NCBI GenBank assembly: GCA_964463485.1 | Contig: CAYXDO010000147.1 | Span: 1-29,441 of the forward strand | DNA length: 29,441 bases | Origin: CAYXDO01 sp964463485 | Lineage (GTDB): Bacteria; Myxococcota; Kuafuiibacteriia; Kuafuiibacteriales; Kuafuiibacteriaceae | Direction of reading: 5' to 3' | Shown here: positions 1-6,527 of the stretch, one piece after another | Position numbering within the stretch: position 1 is the first letter of the stretch | Layout: every line of letters begins with the position of its first letter | The notes under the pieces: model-generated | Databases searched by the model: none | Told to the model about the DNA's origin: nothing | What the model saw: only the letters and a program-made list of their open reading frames with translations | Made by a program: the position numbers and the translations under genes

Positions 1-279
1 ATCTCGTGCGAATGCCGGGGTCCGAGCACGGCGCGTTGGCAAGCCGCTCTTGGTTGTTCAAGCCGCTCTTGGTTTTTTATGAGTCCTCAAAGGCTGAGTT
101 CTGAAAACCGAGTGCGATCGCGACCTTACCCATAAATACCTTTTGAGGACCACGACTTGGACGGAACTTTGAGTCAAACGAAGACAACCTGAGAGAATCG
201 AAAGCTACATCGCCACGGCAACCTGACGGCAACACAACGAGACACGGTGGACGGCTCGAAGTGAGTTCGATTCCTCCAC
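1..279. other. Non-coding left edge, AT-richer than the rest
   Basis: I see no supportable gene here. The stretch is visibly richer in A/T than the chromosomal genes further right, which fits foreign DNA. It contains a direct repeat of AAGCCGCTCTTGGTT at 41-55 and 60-74. Two inverted copies of a GTCCTCAAA(A)GG-like word lie near 83-93 and 148-159. No copy of the 3' end of the tRNA-fMet gene is visible, so the far attachment site of the integrative element is not found here. Confidence 0.4.
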
Positions 280-795
280 TCAGGCTCGCTCGAGCTCCCC
301 TGCCTCCCTTAGTATTTCCCGCCTCGCAGTGGTCGCAAGACGGAAGCCTTTCCGCGTCAAACGATCGAGGTAAGGAGCCACGGCCTCGATCGCTCCCGCT
401 TCCTTGAGCCGAAGGAGCACGGCGCCTGTTCTCACGACTTTCACGTCCATTGCGCTGCCGCGCCGGTGCCCGTCCGTCTCATCAATGATCGCCTCGGTTC
501 CGAGGAAGTAGGCCTGTGCGAGTACCGACGCCTCGCCGGGGTCGAGGTCCGCGTCCAAGAACGCTCTCACGACCTCATCTTCCTGTTCGCATCGGACGAA
601 GAAGTCGCGTTGCGTCGAAAGCAATTTGCGAAGCCACCGGCGAGGGCGGCCAGGGCCCGCTTTCGTCTCGGCGAGAACCTCTGGCGGGATGTGTACTTTG
701 CTGAAGATCCAAGGCAGTTGTTCGACAAGGCCCGACGCCTGAAGCCGGGAGAGTAGCGTCGTGTCGATCACGACCTCCGGCGAGCGCGACCTCAC
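280..795 (-). CDS. PIN-like (DUF3368-type) putative nuclease/toxin
   Basis: This 171-residue protein has the layout of the DUF3368 branch of PIN-like proteins. An acidic residue follows the first strand (D11 in VIDTT), E43 falls in the PPEVLAE segment, a DPGE motif lies at 85-88, and a second acidic cluster (IIDETDGHRRG) lies at 103-113. PIN domains are metal-dependent ribonucleases and are often toxins of type II systems. Here no UPF0175-type antitoxin is adjacent. The start is GTG at 795, and it overlaps the stop of the upstream TIR-like gene as GTGA, so the two are probably translationally coupled. The PIN fold is fairly clear. Nuclease activity and toxin role are inferred. Confidence 0.75.
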   Translation of the reverse strand: MRSRSPEVVIDTTLLSRLQASGLVEQLPWIFSKVHIPPEVLAETKAGPGRPRRWLRKLLSTQRDFFVRCEQEDEVVRAFLDADLDPGEASVLAQAYFLGTEAIIDETDGHRRGSAMDVKVVRTGAVLLRLKEAGAIEAVAPYLDRLTRKGFRLATTARREILREAGELERA

Positions 796-1325
796 CTGAG
801 GCTGACGCTGGGTTCGCTCGAGTTCTCGGCGAGTGCCACGGCACCAAGCGCGAGGAACCCAACCGCGATCCCGACCAATGCGCCAATTGCGATCGCGTCG
901 AGCCTCGCTTTGGCGCGCTCCGACGTCCGCTCTCGCTCGCGAGCGACGGACTCGAGCGCGTTGGCCAAACCGACCTCGTGTTGGCTTGGGTTAGCTCGGT
1001 CGAACCGGACCACATGAACCAAAGACGTCGTTGGCGGAAGCTTGATGTCGCCTTCGAGCACCGCCACGACCGGTTTGCCGAGCTTCAGCGCTGACTCGAT
1101 TTCCAAAGCTACGGATTCAGGATCCGGAGCGTCTTTCGTGACGATCGCAACGATGACGTCTGAGGACGCGATTGCCTTCTGTGTGGCGGCGAGCAGCCTT
1201 GGCGCAGGCATTTTCGCCCGCTCGGGGAGCAAGAGCCGCACGCCATACGCCGCCGTCACGGCCTTGAGCCGGGAGGCGAGGGGACCGTCATGGGGATCTA
1301 CGCTATGACTGAGAAGTATCTGCAT
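792..1325 (-). CDS. TIR-like domain protein with C-terminal membrane helix
   Basis: The protein has 177 residues. The first ~115 alternate strand and helix as in TIR/flavodoxin-like folds: an N-terminal strand QILLSHS, a strand VRLLLPE, a helix ending IASSD, a strand VIVAIVTKD, a helix containing VALEIESAL (E75/E77, where TIR NADases carry their catalytic Glu) and the strand KPVVAVLE. A charged helical linker at ~125-143 leads to one hydrophobic segment at about 144-166 and a short tail. A membrane-tethered TIR-like sensor or effector is the likely reading. The ATG at 1325 is used. The stop overlaps the GTG of the PIN-like gene. The fold match is from pattern only, and NADase activity is not shown. 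Confidence 0.65.
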   Translation of the reverse strand: MQILLSHSVDPHDGPLASRLKAVTAAYGVRLLLPERAKMPAPRLLAATQKAIASSDVIVAIVTKDAPDPESVALEIESALKLGKPVVAVLEGDIKLPPTTSLVHVVRFDRANPSQHEVGLANALESVARERERTSERAKARLDAIAIGALVGIAVGFLALGAVALAENSSEPSVSLR

Positions 1326-1535
1326 CGGTTGGTCCGGAGTTCCCGAACGATCATGCAGATCTGATCGTCGCGCGGCAACCGTGCTCGATTGTGCGCTGCC
1401 TTTGGTCCTCGATCGGGACTCGCTGAGTTCGCTATCGGCCGACGACGAGCCAAAGTGCGCGCATCGGGCTCATGTGGACGTGTCCTTCCGGCAAGACTGC
1501 GTGCCCCCGACCGACGTGAAATGTAGCCTCGGTGC
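1326..1535. other. Intergenic stretch between TIR-like gene and IS66 debris
   Basis: About 210 bases with no supportable gene. It must hold the promoter of the TIR-like/PIN unit (minus strand) and the left flank of the IS66 remnant. I did not find a convincing IS66 terminal inverted repeat or a target-site duplication. Confidence 0.35.
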
Positions 1536-1921
1536 ATGGAAAAACCTCCATCCCAAATCGAATCCATCGAATCCCTCGGCACTCGAATCGAGGAATGGCG
1601 GCAAGCCAAGACGCGTCGTGCCGAGCCCATGCCCCAGGCACTGTGGGACGGCGCCGTGGCTCTCGCCGATGTCCATGGTGTCTATGCGACCTCGCGCGAA
1701 CTGCGGCTCAACTATGACCACCTCAAGAAGCGACTCGAGAGCGGCGGCTCGATCGAGTCGTCGCCCGCCGAGCCTTCGTCGAAATCTGCCTTCCTGGCCA
1801 AAGTCGCGTTGTGGTCGAGTTGTTCGGACGTGGCGGCGCTCGGATGCGTATCGATGTCACCGGTTCCCGGCCGCTGGACCTCTCGGACTTGGCTGCGACG
1901 TTCTGGAGTCACGAGCTGTGA
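1536..1921 (+). pseudogene. IS66-type accessory transposase gene (tnpA/orfA-like), frameshifted
   Basis: The first ~70 codons from the ATG at 1536 read like the small first ORF of IS66 elements: a helical region with SRELRLNYDHLKKRLE. After about position 1769 the family-like sequence continues in another frame (R-A-F-V-E-I, then VVVELFGRGGARMRIDV and a SHEL terminus) and stops with TGA at 1919-1921. A frameshift between about 1743 and 1769 therefore breaks the gene. The TGA overlaps the ATG of the next IS66 gene as TGATG, the usual IS66 arrangement, which supports the assignment. Family assignment is from recognition only. Confidence 0.6.
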
Positions 1922-2253
1922 TGCAACTGACGCCACAAATGCGGATTCTGGTCGCGATCGAGCCCGCCGACTTTCGCAAGGGGATCGATGGATTGTGTGG
2001 ACTCTGCCGTCGCACGCTTCAACTCGTCCTTGGAGATCTCGAACGCGCGCGCCAGCCGCTCCCGAACTGCGTCCGTGAGTCGGGCCGGCGGCAGTCGCTC
2101 GAGCACACTGAGTCTCCCGACGCCGATGCCCGTCAGGGCGTCGACCTCGACGAGCGACATCCCGCGACGTATTCGCACGGCGCGCTGCGGTGAAACGGCG
2201 TTTTGCATTCGTGCGTCGTACGCGCACAGCGACAACGAAATCAAAGGACTCAT
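1909..2253 (-). CDS. XRE-type HTH regulator with a tail derived from IS66 DNA
   Basis: The 114-residue product has a Cro/CI-type helix-turn-helix over residues ~28-75 (RRGMSLVEVDALTGIGVGRL, then a helix reading AVRERLARAF and ISKDELKRA). This is probably the regulator of the element. The start at 2253 overlaps the stop of the upstream gene as ATGA, which favours it over the internal ATG at 2208. The last ~33 residues are encoded antisense to the tnpB and tnpA remnants, so the native C-terminus has been replaced. The DNA-binding part is complete and the gene may still work, but its original length is unknown. Confidence 0.65.
   Translation of the reverse strand: MSPLISLSLCAYDARMQNAVSPQRAVRIRRGMSLVEVDALTGIGVGRLSVLERLPPARLTDAVRERLARAFEISKDELKRATAESTQSIDPLAKVGGLDRDQNPHLWRQLHHSS
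1921..2010 (+). pseudogene. IS66 tnpB (Orf2) fragment, 5' end only
   Basis: From the ATG at 1921 the translation gives RILVAIEPADFRKGIDGL and then G-L-C-R-R. This is the conserved N-terminus of the IS66 TnpB/Orf2 protein. Family similarity ends near 2005-2015, after about 30 of the usual ~110-120 residues. The sequence beyond belongs to the XRE gene on the other strand, so this is a truncated remnant joined to that gene. No large IS66 transposase (tnpC) is present. Confidence 0.7.
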
Positions 2254-2873
2254 CTCGTCGATTTCCGTCGATTTGCGTCCGTCGCACGCGCAAAGCGCTT
2301 CCTCAGAGCGTCAGCCAACGTCGTCGACCCATCACCGCTCGAGCCCTCAGCGTTCAGGGCGGACTCGATCTGCAGGACACGCCAGGTCATCGACTCGCTG
2401 AGCGAGTAGTACCTCACGAGATCAGCGAGCGTCTCCCACGACACCGGTCCTCCCCCGCACAGCTGCCGAAACGCCCCCACCCACCAAACAAAGAACTGAG
2501 TGTGTCGTGCGTCCACTGCGGCCCGCCCGCAACGGCGTGGCGGCGCCCAAGTCAGCATGTACTCGGTCGTCGCCAGGGCCGCACGGACATCGCCGACCAG
2601 CCACTCCAACAACGTCCGCCCCTGCATCGCGCCCGCGAGCCGCGTCAGCGCAGCGTGTGCCTCGCGAGTTTCCTTACGCACACGCTCAAGGTCCTCGACC
2701 AGGCCACCGCACCGCTCGCTGTATGCAATGAAATGCACGGCGAGGTCTCGCGGGCTCGAGATAGGCACAGACGGGTCGCGTGAGACCTCCGGGAGACCCG
2801 GCGGCCCCAACCCTTGCAGACGCGCCGGACATACGGGGTGTAGCCGTGAGCGTGAGCGTCCAGAATCAGTCAT
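2250..2873 (-). CDS. Unrecognised 207-residue protein of the integrative element
   Basis: I do not recognise a family. The ATG at 2873 overlaps the TGA of the excisionase-like gene as ATGA, and its own TGA overlaps the XRE start in the same way, so it is the middle gene of a tight three-gene operon. A longer in-frame extension to 2930 exists but the overlap argues against it. The N-terminal ~40 residues are Pro/Arg/Ser-rich. The rest is predicted largely helical, with a charged helix near the middle (LERVRKETREAHAALTRLAG), a Trp-rich segment (QFFVWWVGAF) and a C-terminal basic helix. A role in excision, replication or transfer is possible but only by position. Confidence 0.6.
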   Translation of the reverse strand: MTDSGRSRSRLHPVCPARLQGLGPPGLPEVSRDPSVPISSPRDLAVHFIAYSERCGGLVEDLERVRKETREAHAALTRLAGAMQGRTLLEWLVGDVRAALATTEYMLTWAPPRRCGRAAVDARHTQFFVWWVGAFRQLCGGGPVSWETLADLVRYYSLSESMTWRVLQIESALNAEGSSGDGSTTLADALRKRFARATDANRRKSTR

Positions 2874-3112
2874 CGGACTTCCTTGAGGGCTGCAACCTCC
2901 TTGATTTCGACTCGGCCCCGCGACATCCACGCCAAGAGCTCAGCGACTCGAAATCGCACCAACCTTCGGCCGAGCCTGAAGTGTGGGATCTCGCGTCGCG
3001 AGACTTTGCTATAAAGCGTGGCCTTGGCTAGACCCGTGATTGCGACGGCTCCGTCATATCCAACAAACGCCGGGTGGGAATCTGACTCCTGCATGGTCGG
3101 ACCGTCGCGCAA
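2870..3112 (-). CDS. Excisionase/AlpA-like HTH protein
   Basis: An 80-residue protein with a MerR-like winged helix-turn-helix of the HTH_17/excisionase type at residues ~22-62: AVAITGLAKATLYSKV, then a wing reading IPHFRLGRRLVRFR, then VAELLAWM. Proteins of this type bend att-site DNA or activate the neighbouring integrase gene. It sits directly downstream of the integrase on the same strand and begins the ATGA-coupled operon. The start may be the ATG at 3112 or the one six codons later (3094). The assignment is good at domain level. The distinction between Xis and AlpA-type activator cannot be made here. Confidence 0.75.
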   Translation of the reverse strand: MRDGPTMQESDSHPAFVGYDGAVAITGLAKATLYSKVSRREIPHFRLGRRLVRFRVAELLAWMSRGRVEIKEVAALKEVR

Positions 3113-3128
3113 GAATGCGCAGGCTCGC

Positions 3129-3190
3129 CAAGGTAATTATCGCGCCAGTTTTACCGGAAATGGTGTCAAGGGTAATTTATCGGCGTTCGT
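3129..3190. promoter_or_regulatory. Repeat-bearing control region ahead of the excisionase-like operon
   Basis: This short gap between the integrase stop and the excisionase-like start is AT-richer than its surroundings. It carries two direct copies of GGTAATT(T)ATCG, at 3132-3142 and 3171-3182, and a GTTTTACCGG word at 3148-3157 that recurs as GTTTTTACCGG at 4351-4361 upstream of the integrase. A TTGACA hexamer is present on the minus strand within it, but I did not find a -10 box at standard spacing. Binding sites for the HTH proteins or arm-type integrase sites are the likely function (inference). Confidence 0.45.
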
Positions 3191-4299
3191 TACCCGACCT
3201 GAGTCGGGAAGTGCAGAACCGGCGCGGCGGGCGGCAACGACAGCCCGTCCAGTCGCGCGTGGTCTTGCGCGTAGGCCTCAGGCGCGAGGTCGGAGTATCG
3301 CTGAGTCATCTGGGTGTCTTTGTGACCCAGGATCTTCTGGAGCCGGAAGATGTCGCCGCCGTTCATCATCCAGTGGCTCGCAAACGTGTGTCGGAGCCCG
3401 TGGAAGGTGATGTAGCCGCGCGGGAACTTCGCGGCTTCGAGCACGCGATGCAGCACGTCCTGGAACGCCCGCGCGCTCGGGATGAGCATCCCGCCGTCCC
3501 GGTTCGGGAACACAAGCTCGCCGGGACAGCGCAATCGCCACGCGCGCAGGATCTGAAGCTCGGGCTCCAAGATGGGAACGTAGCGGAGGTCGTCGGCCTT
3601 CGTTGGGCCGTCGTAGCTGTGCTGGACGACGAACAGGCGGTCGTCGAATCGGACGTGCTCCTAGCGAAGCCCGGCCAGCTCGCCCGCGCGCATGCCGGTG
3701 TACACGGCGGTTGCATAGAGCGCGAAGATGACCTCGCCCTCCTCGCGGGCCGCGAAGAGCAACCGGCGGACCTCGTCCGGCGTTCGCAGGTATTTGTAGT
3801 CGCGGTTGAACAACCGGACCTTGGGCTTCTTGATGCGCGGTACGCGATCGATCCACTTCAGCTCGTCAGGACCGGCGACGCGCAGCATCGAGATCAAGAG
3901 CGTGAGCTGGTTGTGGACGGTCTTGATGTTCAGATGCTGGCGCGACTTGTGAAAGCGACGCGCGGCCTCCTGCCCGATGGTGCGCAGCAGCATTGGGCCA
4001 AAGAACGGGCGGAGGTGGGCGCGGATGATGCTGACGTCGTGCTTCCCGGAACGCTTCAGCGGCGCGACCTGCGCGAGCCAGTAGTCGCAGAGCTCGTTGA
4101 ACGTCTTGTCGGGCGGCGGTCGGTCCTTGAGCCCAGCGCGGATGTCTTCAATCTCGATGCGGATGCGCTTCAGCTCGCGGTTCGCGTCCTCCTTCGAGTC
4201 GAATCGAAGCTTCTTTCGGTCGCCGTTGATGTCGACCCAACGGATCTCGTACTTGCCGGTTGGGAGCTTTTTCGGTTTGGCGGTGTCTCGTGATGGCAC
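3190..4299 (-). pseudogene. Tyrosine recombinase (phage-type integrase) with in-frame amber codon
   Basis: Read through, the gene encodes 369 codons from a GTG at 4299. It has an N-terminal DNA-binding arm, a SAM-like core-binding domain (~65-150) and a catalytic domain. The catalytic set is present: R204 in TGMRAGE, a candidate Lys in the PTKADD segment, H300 and R303 in HGLRHTF, H326 in ILGHKDT and Y335 in TQRYSDL. A TAG at 3661-3663 (minus strand) falls at codon 213, between the first Arg and the Lys. The context A-G-L-R-stop-E-H-V matches the family pattern LRWxDV, so a single TGG-to-TAG change explains it. The frame is otherwise open on both sides. Sequencing error is the main alternative. 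Confidence 0.85.
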
Positions 4300-4303
4300 G
4301 GTT

Positions 4304-4322
4304 CGAACCTCGCTGAGGTTCG
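4304..4322. promoter_or_regulatory. Perfect palindrome over the integrase ribosome-binding site
   Basis: The plus strand reads CGAACCTC-GCT-GAGGTTCG, an 8-bp perfect inverted repeat with a 3-base centre. It lies 4 bases upstream of the integrase GTG. On the integrase mRNA its 3' arm contains the only Shine-Dalgarno-like GAGG. It could be an operator for one of the HTH proteins, or an RNA hairpin that hides the ribosome-binding site. The symmetry is seen directly; the function is inferred. Confidence 0.5.
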
Positions 4323-4407
4323 CTGCGTGGTCTCGGGTAACCCTAGAGCCGTTTTTACCGGGCTCCGCCGCTCGTTCGGCATTGGCCCCTCATTGGCCCC
4401 TTCAAGC

Positions 4408-4447
4408 AAAAACGCCGGGTCAGCTTTTGAGCTAACCCGGCGTTTTT
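4408..4447. terminator. Strong bidirectional Rho-independent terminator
   Basis: AAAAACGCCGGGT at 4408-4420 is exactly complementary to ACCCGGCGTTTTT at 4435-4447. One mismatch and three more pairs follow, with a TTTTGA loop. With A and T runs on both sides it would terminate on either strand. It lies 6 bases from the 3' end of the tRNA-fMet gene and most likely ends that transcript, and may also shield the integrative element. Confidence 0.9.
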
Positions 4448-4453
4448 GTTGGA

Positions 4454-4527
<74 letters not shown>

Positions 4528-4540
4528 ATCGGTGACGCTG

Positions 4541-4569
4541 CATGTATGGGGCGCCGGGGCCCGCGTCAA
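4541..4569 (-). promoter_or_regulatory. Candidate sigma-70 promoter of tRNA-fMet
   Basis: On the minus strand a TTGACG -35 box (4569-4564) is followed after 17 bases by TACATG (4546-4541) as a weak -10. The predicted start would fall just ahead of the tRNA 5' end at 4527. The spacer is very GC-rich, with a GC-only discriminator-like run inside. The -35 is good and the -10 is poor. Confidence 0.4.
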
Positions 4570-4709
4570 CAACTTTTTTCGTGGGCTTCAAAATGTCGGA
4601 TGACCGCTCCTTTTGTGGCGCAAGTAGGTGAATGTAGAAGAGAAATCTCAAAATTCCTGCGCAACGATCCGCGCCGCTTTGCGATACTGCCCCCAAGGAG
4701 ACTAAACAA

Positions 4710-4937
4710 ATGGCTGTTGGACTCGACCCAAATCAAGCTGCAATCACCGCGCTCCGCGCGCGAGACGACGTCGACTCGGCGTCGTCCAAATCTACGAACT
4801 TCCGCAACGAGATGGAGTCCGTGCATAACGCGATCTCCGGCGCCGTCGGCGGCCTCCTCCAGGGCGTCATGGGCGTCCTCAACAAAGGCGGATCCAAAGG
4901 CGGCGGCAAGGGCGGCGGCGGCGGCAAGGGCGCCTGA
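4710..4937 (+). CDS. Small Gly/Lys-tailed protein of unknown function
   Basis: A 75-residue protein with a good Shine-Dalgarno sequence (AAGGAG at 4695-4700, nine bases before the ATG). Residues 1-40 are polar and probably helical. Residues ~41-57 form a short hydrophobic glycine-zipper-like segment (AISGAVGGLLQGVMGVL). The last ~17 residues are almost only Gly and Lys, with one Ser and a final Ala. No signal peptide is evident and I do not recognise a family. The hydrophobic zipper plus cationic tail is compatible with a membrane-active or nucleic-acid-binding peptide, but that is speculation. The ribosome-binding site and codon pattern argue it is a real gene. Confidence 0.6.
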   Translation: MAVGLDPNQAAITALRARDDVDSASSKSTNFRNEMESVHNAISGAVGGLLQGVMGVLNKGGSKGGGKGGGGGKGA

Positions 4938-5172
4938 GCCCGACCTCCCCACGCTGCGCTCGTTTCCTCCGCGCTCCTCTCCTTCTCTCCATCCGTCCTT
5001 CGAGGTGCGCGGAGGCAACGCGCCACGTCCTGTTCCGATACATTCGACCTTCGTCGGGTCCGTTCCGCTCGCGGCACTCGTCGCGATCCCCTCGTTCACA
5101 CGCTCGCTCGAAGCTCGCTCGAAGCGCGCTCTTGCTTGCACCGCGCGTTTCTCTTTCTGCTAGAGTGCCGCG

Positions 5173-5691
5173 ATGGCCGAACCGACCATTGAACAAATCC
5201 TCGACGCCATCAAGAATTACCGGCCGCCGCCCCAGATCCACCCGGTCGCCATCAAGGCCTTCGACCTCTATCGCGCCAACGATTGGAAGATGACCGACGA
5301 AATCGTCGGCACCCTCCGCAAAGAGCTCGATGCCCTCGGAACGGACCTCAAGGTCCTCTCCGACGCAATGTGCGGCTTGGTGGCTTTCATGGTCACCGCG
5401 TCCGAGAAATTCGGCGACACCGCCGCGGGCGAGATGATCGGTAAGCTCCTTCAAGAACAGGGTCCCAAATACGCTCCCCTCGCCGATCGGATCCTCCAGG
5501 GCCTCCAAGAGCTCGGGATCAAGAGCAAAGACGCCTTCGCCAAGTTCATCGGCAGCGATAGCTCCGCCGAAAAACGGGCTCCCGCCGTCGGCGACAAGCC
5601 GCCCGAAGGATCCGTTCCGCTGAAGGCGGTCAAACCCGCTGCCGAACCTCCGCGTTGGGCCAAGAAGAAGAGCCCCGCCAAAAAGAAATGA
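5173..5691 (+). CDS. Unrecognised helical protein with lysine-rich C-terminus
   Basis: A 172-residue cytosolic protein without signal peptide or membrane segment. Residues 1-130 are predicted helical, with amphipathic stretches such as WKMTDEIVGTLRKELDALG. The last ~40 residues are Pro/Ala/Lys-rich and end AKKKSPAKKK, resembling the basic tails of histone H1-like or granule-associated (PHA-type) proteins. I do not recognise the globular part. The stop overlaps the ATG of the methyltransferase gene (ATGA at 5688-5691), so the two are probably co-translated. A DNA, RNA or polyanion contact by the tail is inferred. Confidence 0.65.
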   Translation: MAEPTIEQILDAIKNYRPPPQIHPVAIKAFDLYRANDWKMTDEIVGTLRKELDALGTDLKVLSDAMCGLVAFMVTASEKFGDTAAGEMIGKLLQEQGPKYAPLADRILQGLQELGIKSKDAFAKFIGSDSSAEKRAPAVGDKPPEGSVPLKAVKPAAEPPRWAKKKSPAKKK

Positions 5692-6527
5692 CCCTCCTCG
5701 AGGGCGTCTCGAAGACCGCGATTCTCACTTTGAGGGCTCGCGCCGACGAGCACGACCGAGCGGATCGATTCTTCGCCGACCCCGTCGCCAAAGACTGGCT
5801 CGGCCGCGTCGAATGGCCCGTCGAGCTCGACCTTTGGTACACCCCGCGCGTCCAGCACTTCCTCGCCGCTCGAGCCGACGAGATCGATCGCCTGGCTCGC
5901 AGACACCTCGACACCTACTCAAACGGCGTCGTGCTCGAGCTCGGCGTCGGCTTGTCCACTCGGTCGCTGCGCCTCGCCGACGAGTTCCACGCGGCTCGGT
6001 TCGTCGACCTCGACCTCGTCGACATCATCACGCTTCGCAACTCTCTGACTCCGTTCCCCGCTCGGATCCGGCAGCTCGTCGCCTCGGTCACCGACACGAC
6101 TTGGCACGAAGCGCTCGCAGGCGTCGAACGGCCCGAGCTGCTCATCCTCGCCGAGGGCCTCGTCTACTACTTGCCGAAGGTCGTGGTGGACACTCTGTTC
6201 TTACACCTTCGCCAACACTTCGCTGGCTCCACGGTGGCGTTCGACATCTTGGGCGACATGGACTTCAAGGAGACGTCTGCCCGAGCTTCGGCCGTGAAGC
6301 TCTCGCTCACGTGGAAACACGAGGCTCCGTTCGAACGCGCTTGGCAGGACTTTGGCCTCGATCCGCTCCCCGATTGGCCGCCCGCCGTACTCATGGCCGA
6401 CGCGATCGACCGGTACTGGGGCCGCCTCGGCCCCGAGACCCAGAAGATCGTCTCCGCCCTCTCCAAGATGCCGAGTCTCGCCGGCGGTCGAAGCGGGCTC
6501 GTCGCGGGAACGCTCAAACCCACCTGA
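5688..6527 (+). CDS. Leucine carboxyl methyltransferase-type (LCM/PPM1) SAM methyltransferase
   Basis: The 279-residue product has the layout of the LCM family of class I SAM-dependent methyltransferases. It has an N-terminal helical region ending in DPVAKDWL, a glycine motif I (VVLELGVGLSTRSLRL, ~80-95), an acidic motif II (ARFVDLDLVD, ~104-113) and the motif LLILAEGLVYYLP at ~151-163. Members methylate carboxyl or hydroxyl groups of small molecules such as polyketides, or the C-terminal Leu of phosphatases in eukaryotes. The substrate here is unknown. ATG at 5688 is chosen because it overlaps the previous stop. Coupling to the Lys-tailed protein suggests that protein is either a partner or a substrate. 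Confidence 0.8.
   Translation: MTLLEGVSKTAILTLRARADEHDRADRFFADPVAKDWLGRVEWPVELDLWYTPRVQHFLAARADEIDRLARRHLDTYSNGVVLELGVGLSTRSLRLADEFHAARFVDLDLVDIITLRNSLTPFPARIRQLVASVTDTTWHEALAGVERPELLILAEGLVYYLPKVVVDTLFLHLRQHFAGSTVAFDILGDMDFKETSARASAVKLSLTWKHEAPFERAWQDFGLDPLPDWPPAVLMADAIDRYWGRLGPETQKIVSALSKMPSLAGGRSGLVAGTLKPT

Larger units (their letters stand above)
280..4450. mobile_element. Decayed integrative element next to tRNA-fMet
   Basis: The gene content is that of a tRNA-associated integrative element. A tyrosine recombinase lies closest to the tRNA gene, followed by an excisionase-like HTH gene, an unknown gene, an XRE regulator, insertion-sequence debris and a TIR-like/PIN cargo pair. Decay is visible as a nonsense codon in the integrase, a frameshift and truncation in IS66 genes, and an IS junction at the 3' end of the XRE gene. 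The boundaries are inferred. The right edge should lie between the integrase and the tRNA, and the left edge may lie outside the window because no duplicated tRNA end was seen. Confidence 0.65.

Noticed and set aside
41..74. Direct repeat AAGCCGCTCTTGGTT as an attachment site duplication
   Set aside because: The copies are only 19 bases apart and unrelated to the tRNA-fMet end. It is a local duplication.
1743..1769. Frameshift in the IS66 orfA-like gene as programmed frameshifting
   Set aside because: I see no slippery run at the site, and the element is clearly a fragment. Decay is the simpler explanation.
3063..3073. AAACGCCGGGT matching one arm of the terminator, considered as an att core copy
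   Set aside because: Only 11 bases match. It lies inside the excisionase-like coding region and does not extend into tRNA sequence.
3661..3663. Amber codon as programmed readthrough or pyrrolysine insertion
   Set aside because: There is no downstream structure I can support and no pyrrolysine genes in view. A Trp-to-stop mutation explains the context.
3040..4293. Long open frame on the plus strand across the integrase
   Set aside because: The minus strand has the integrase motifs in a single frame with one stop. The plus-strand product looks like antisense translation.
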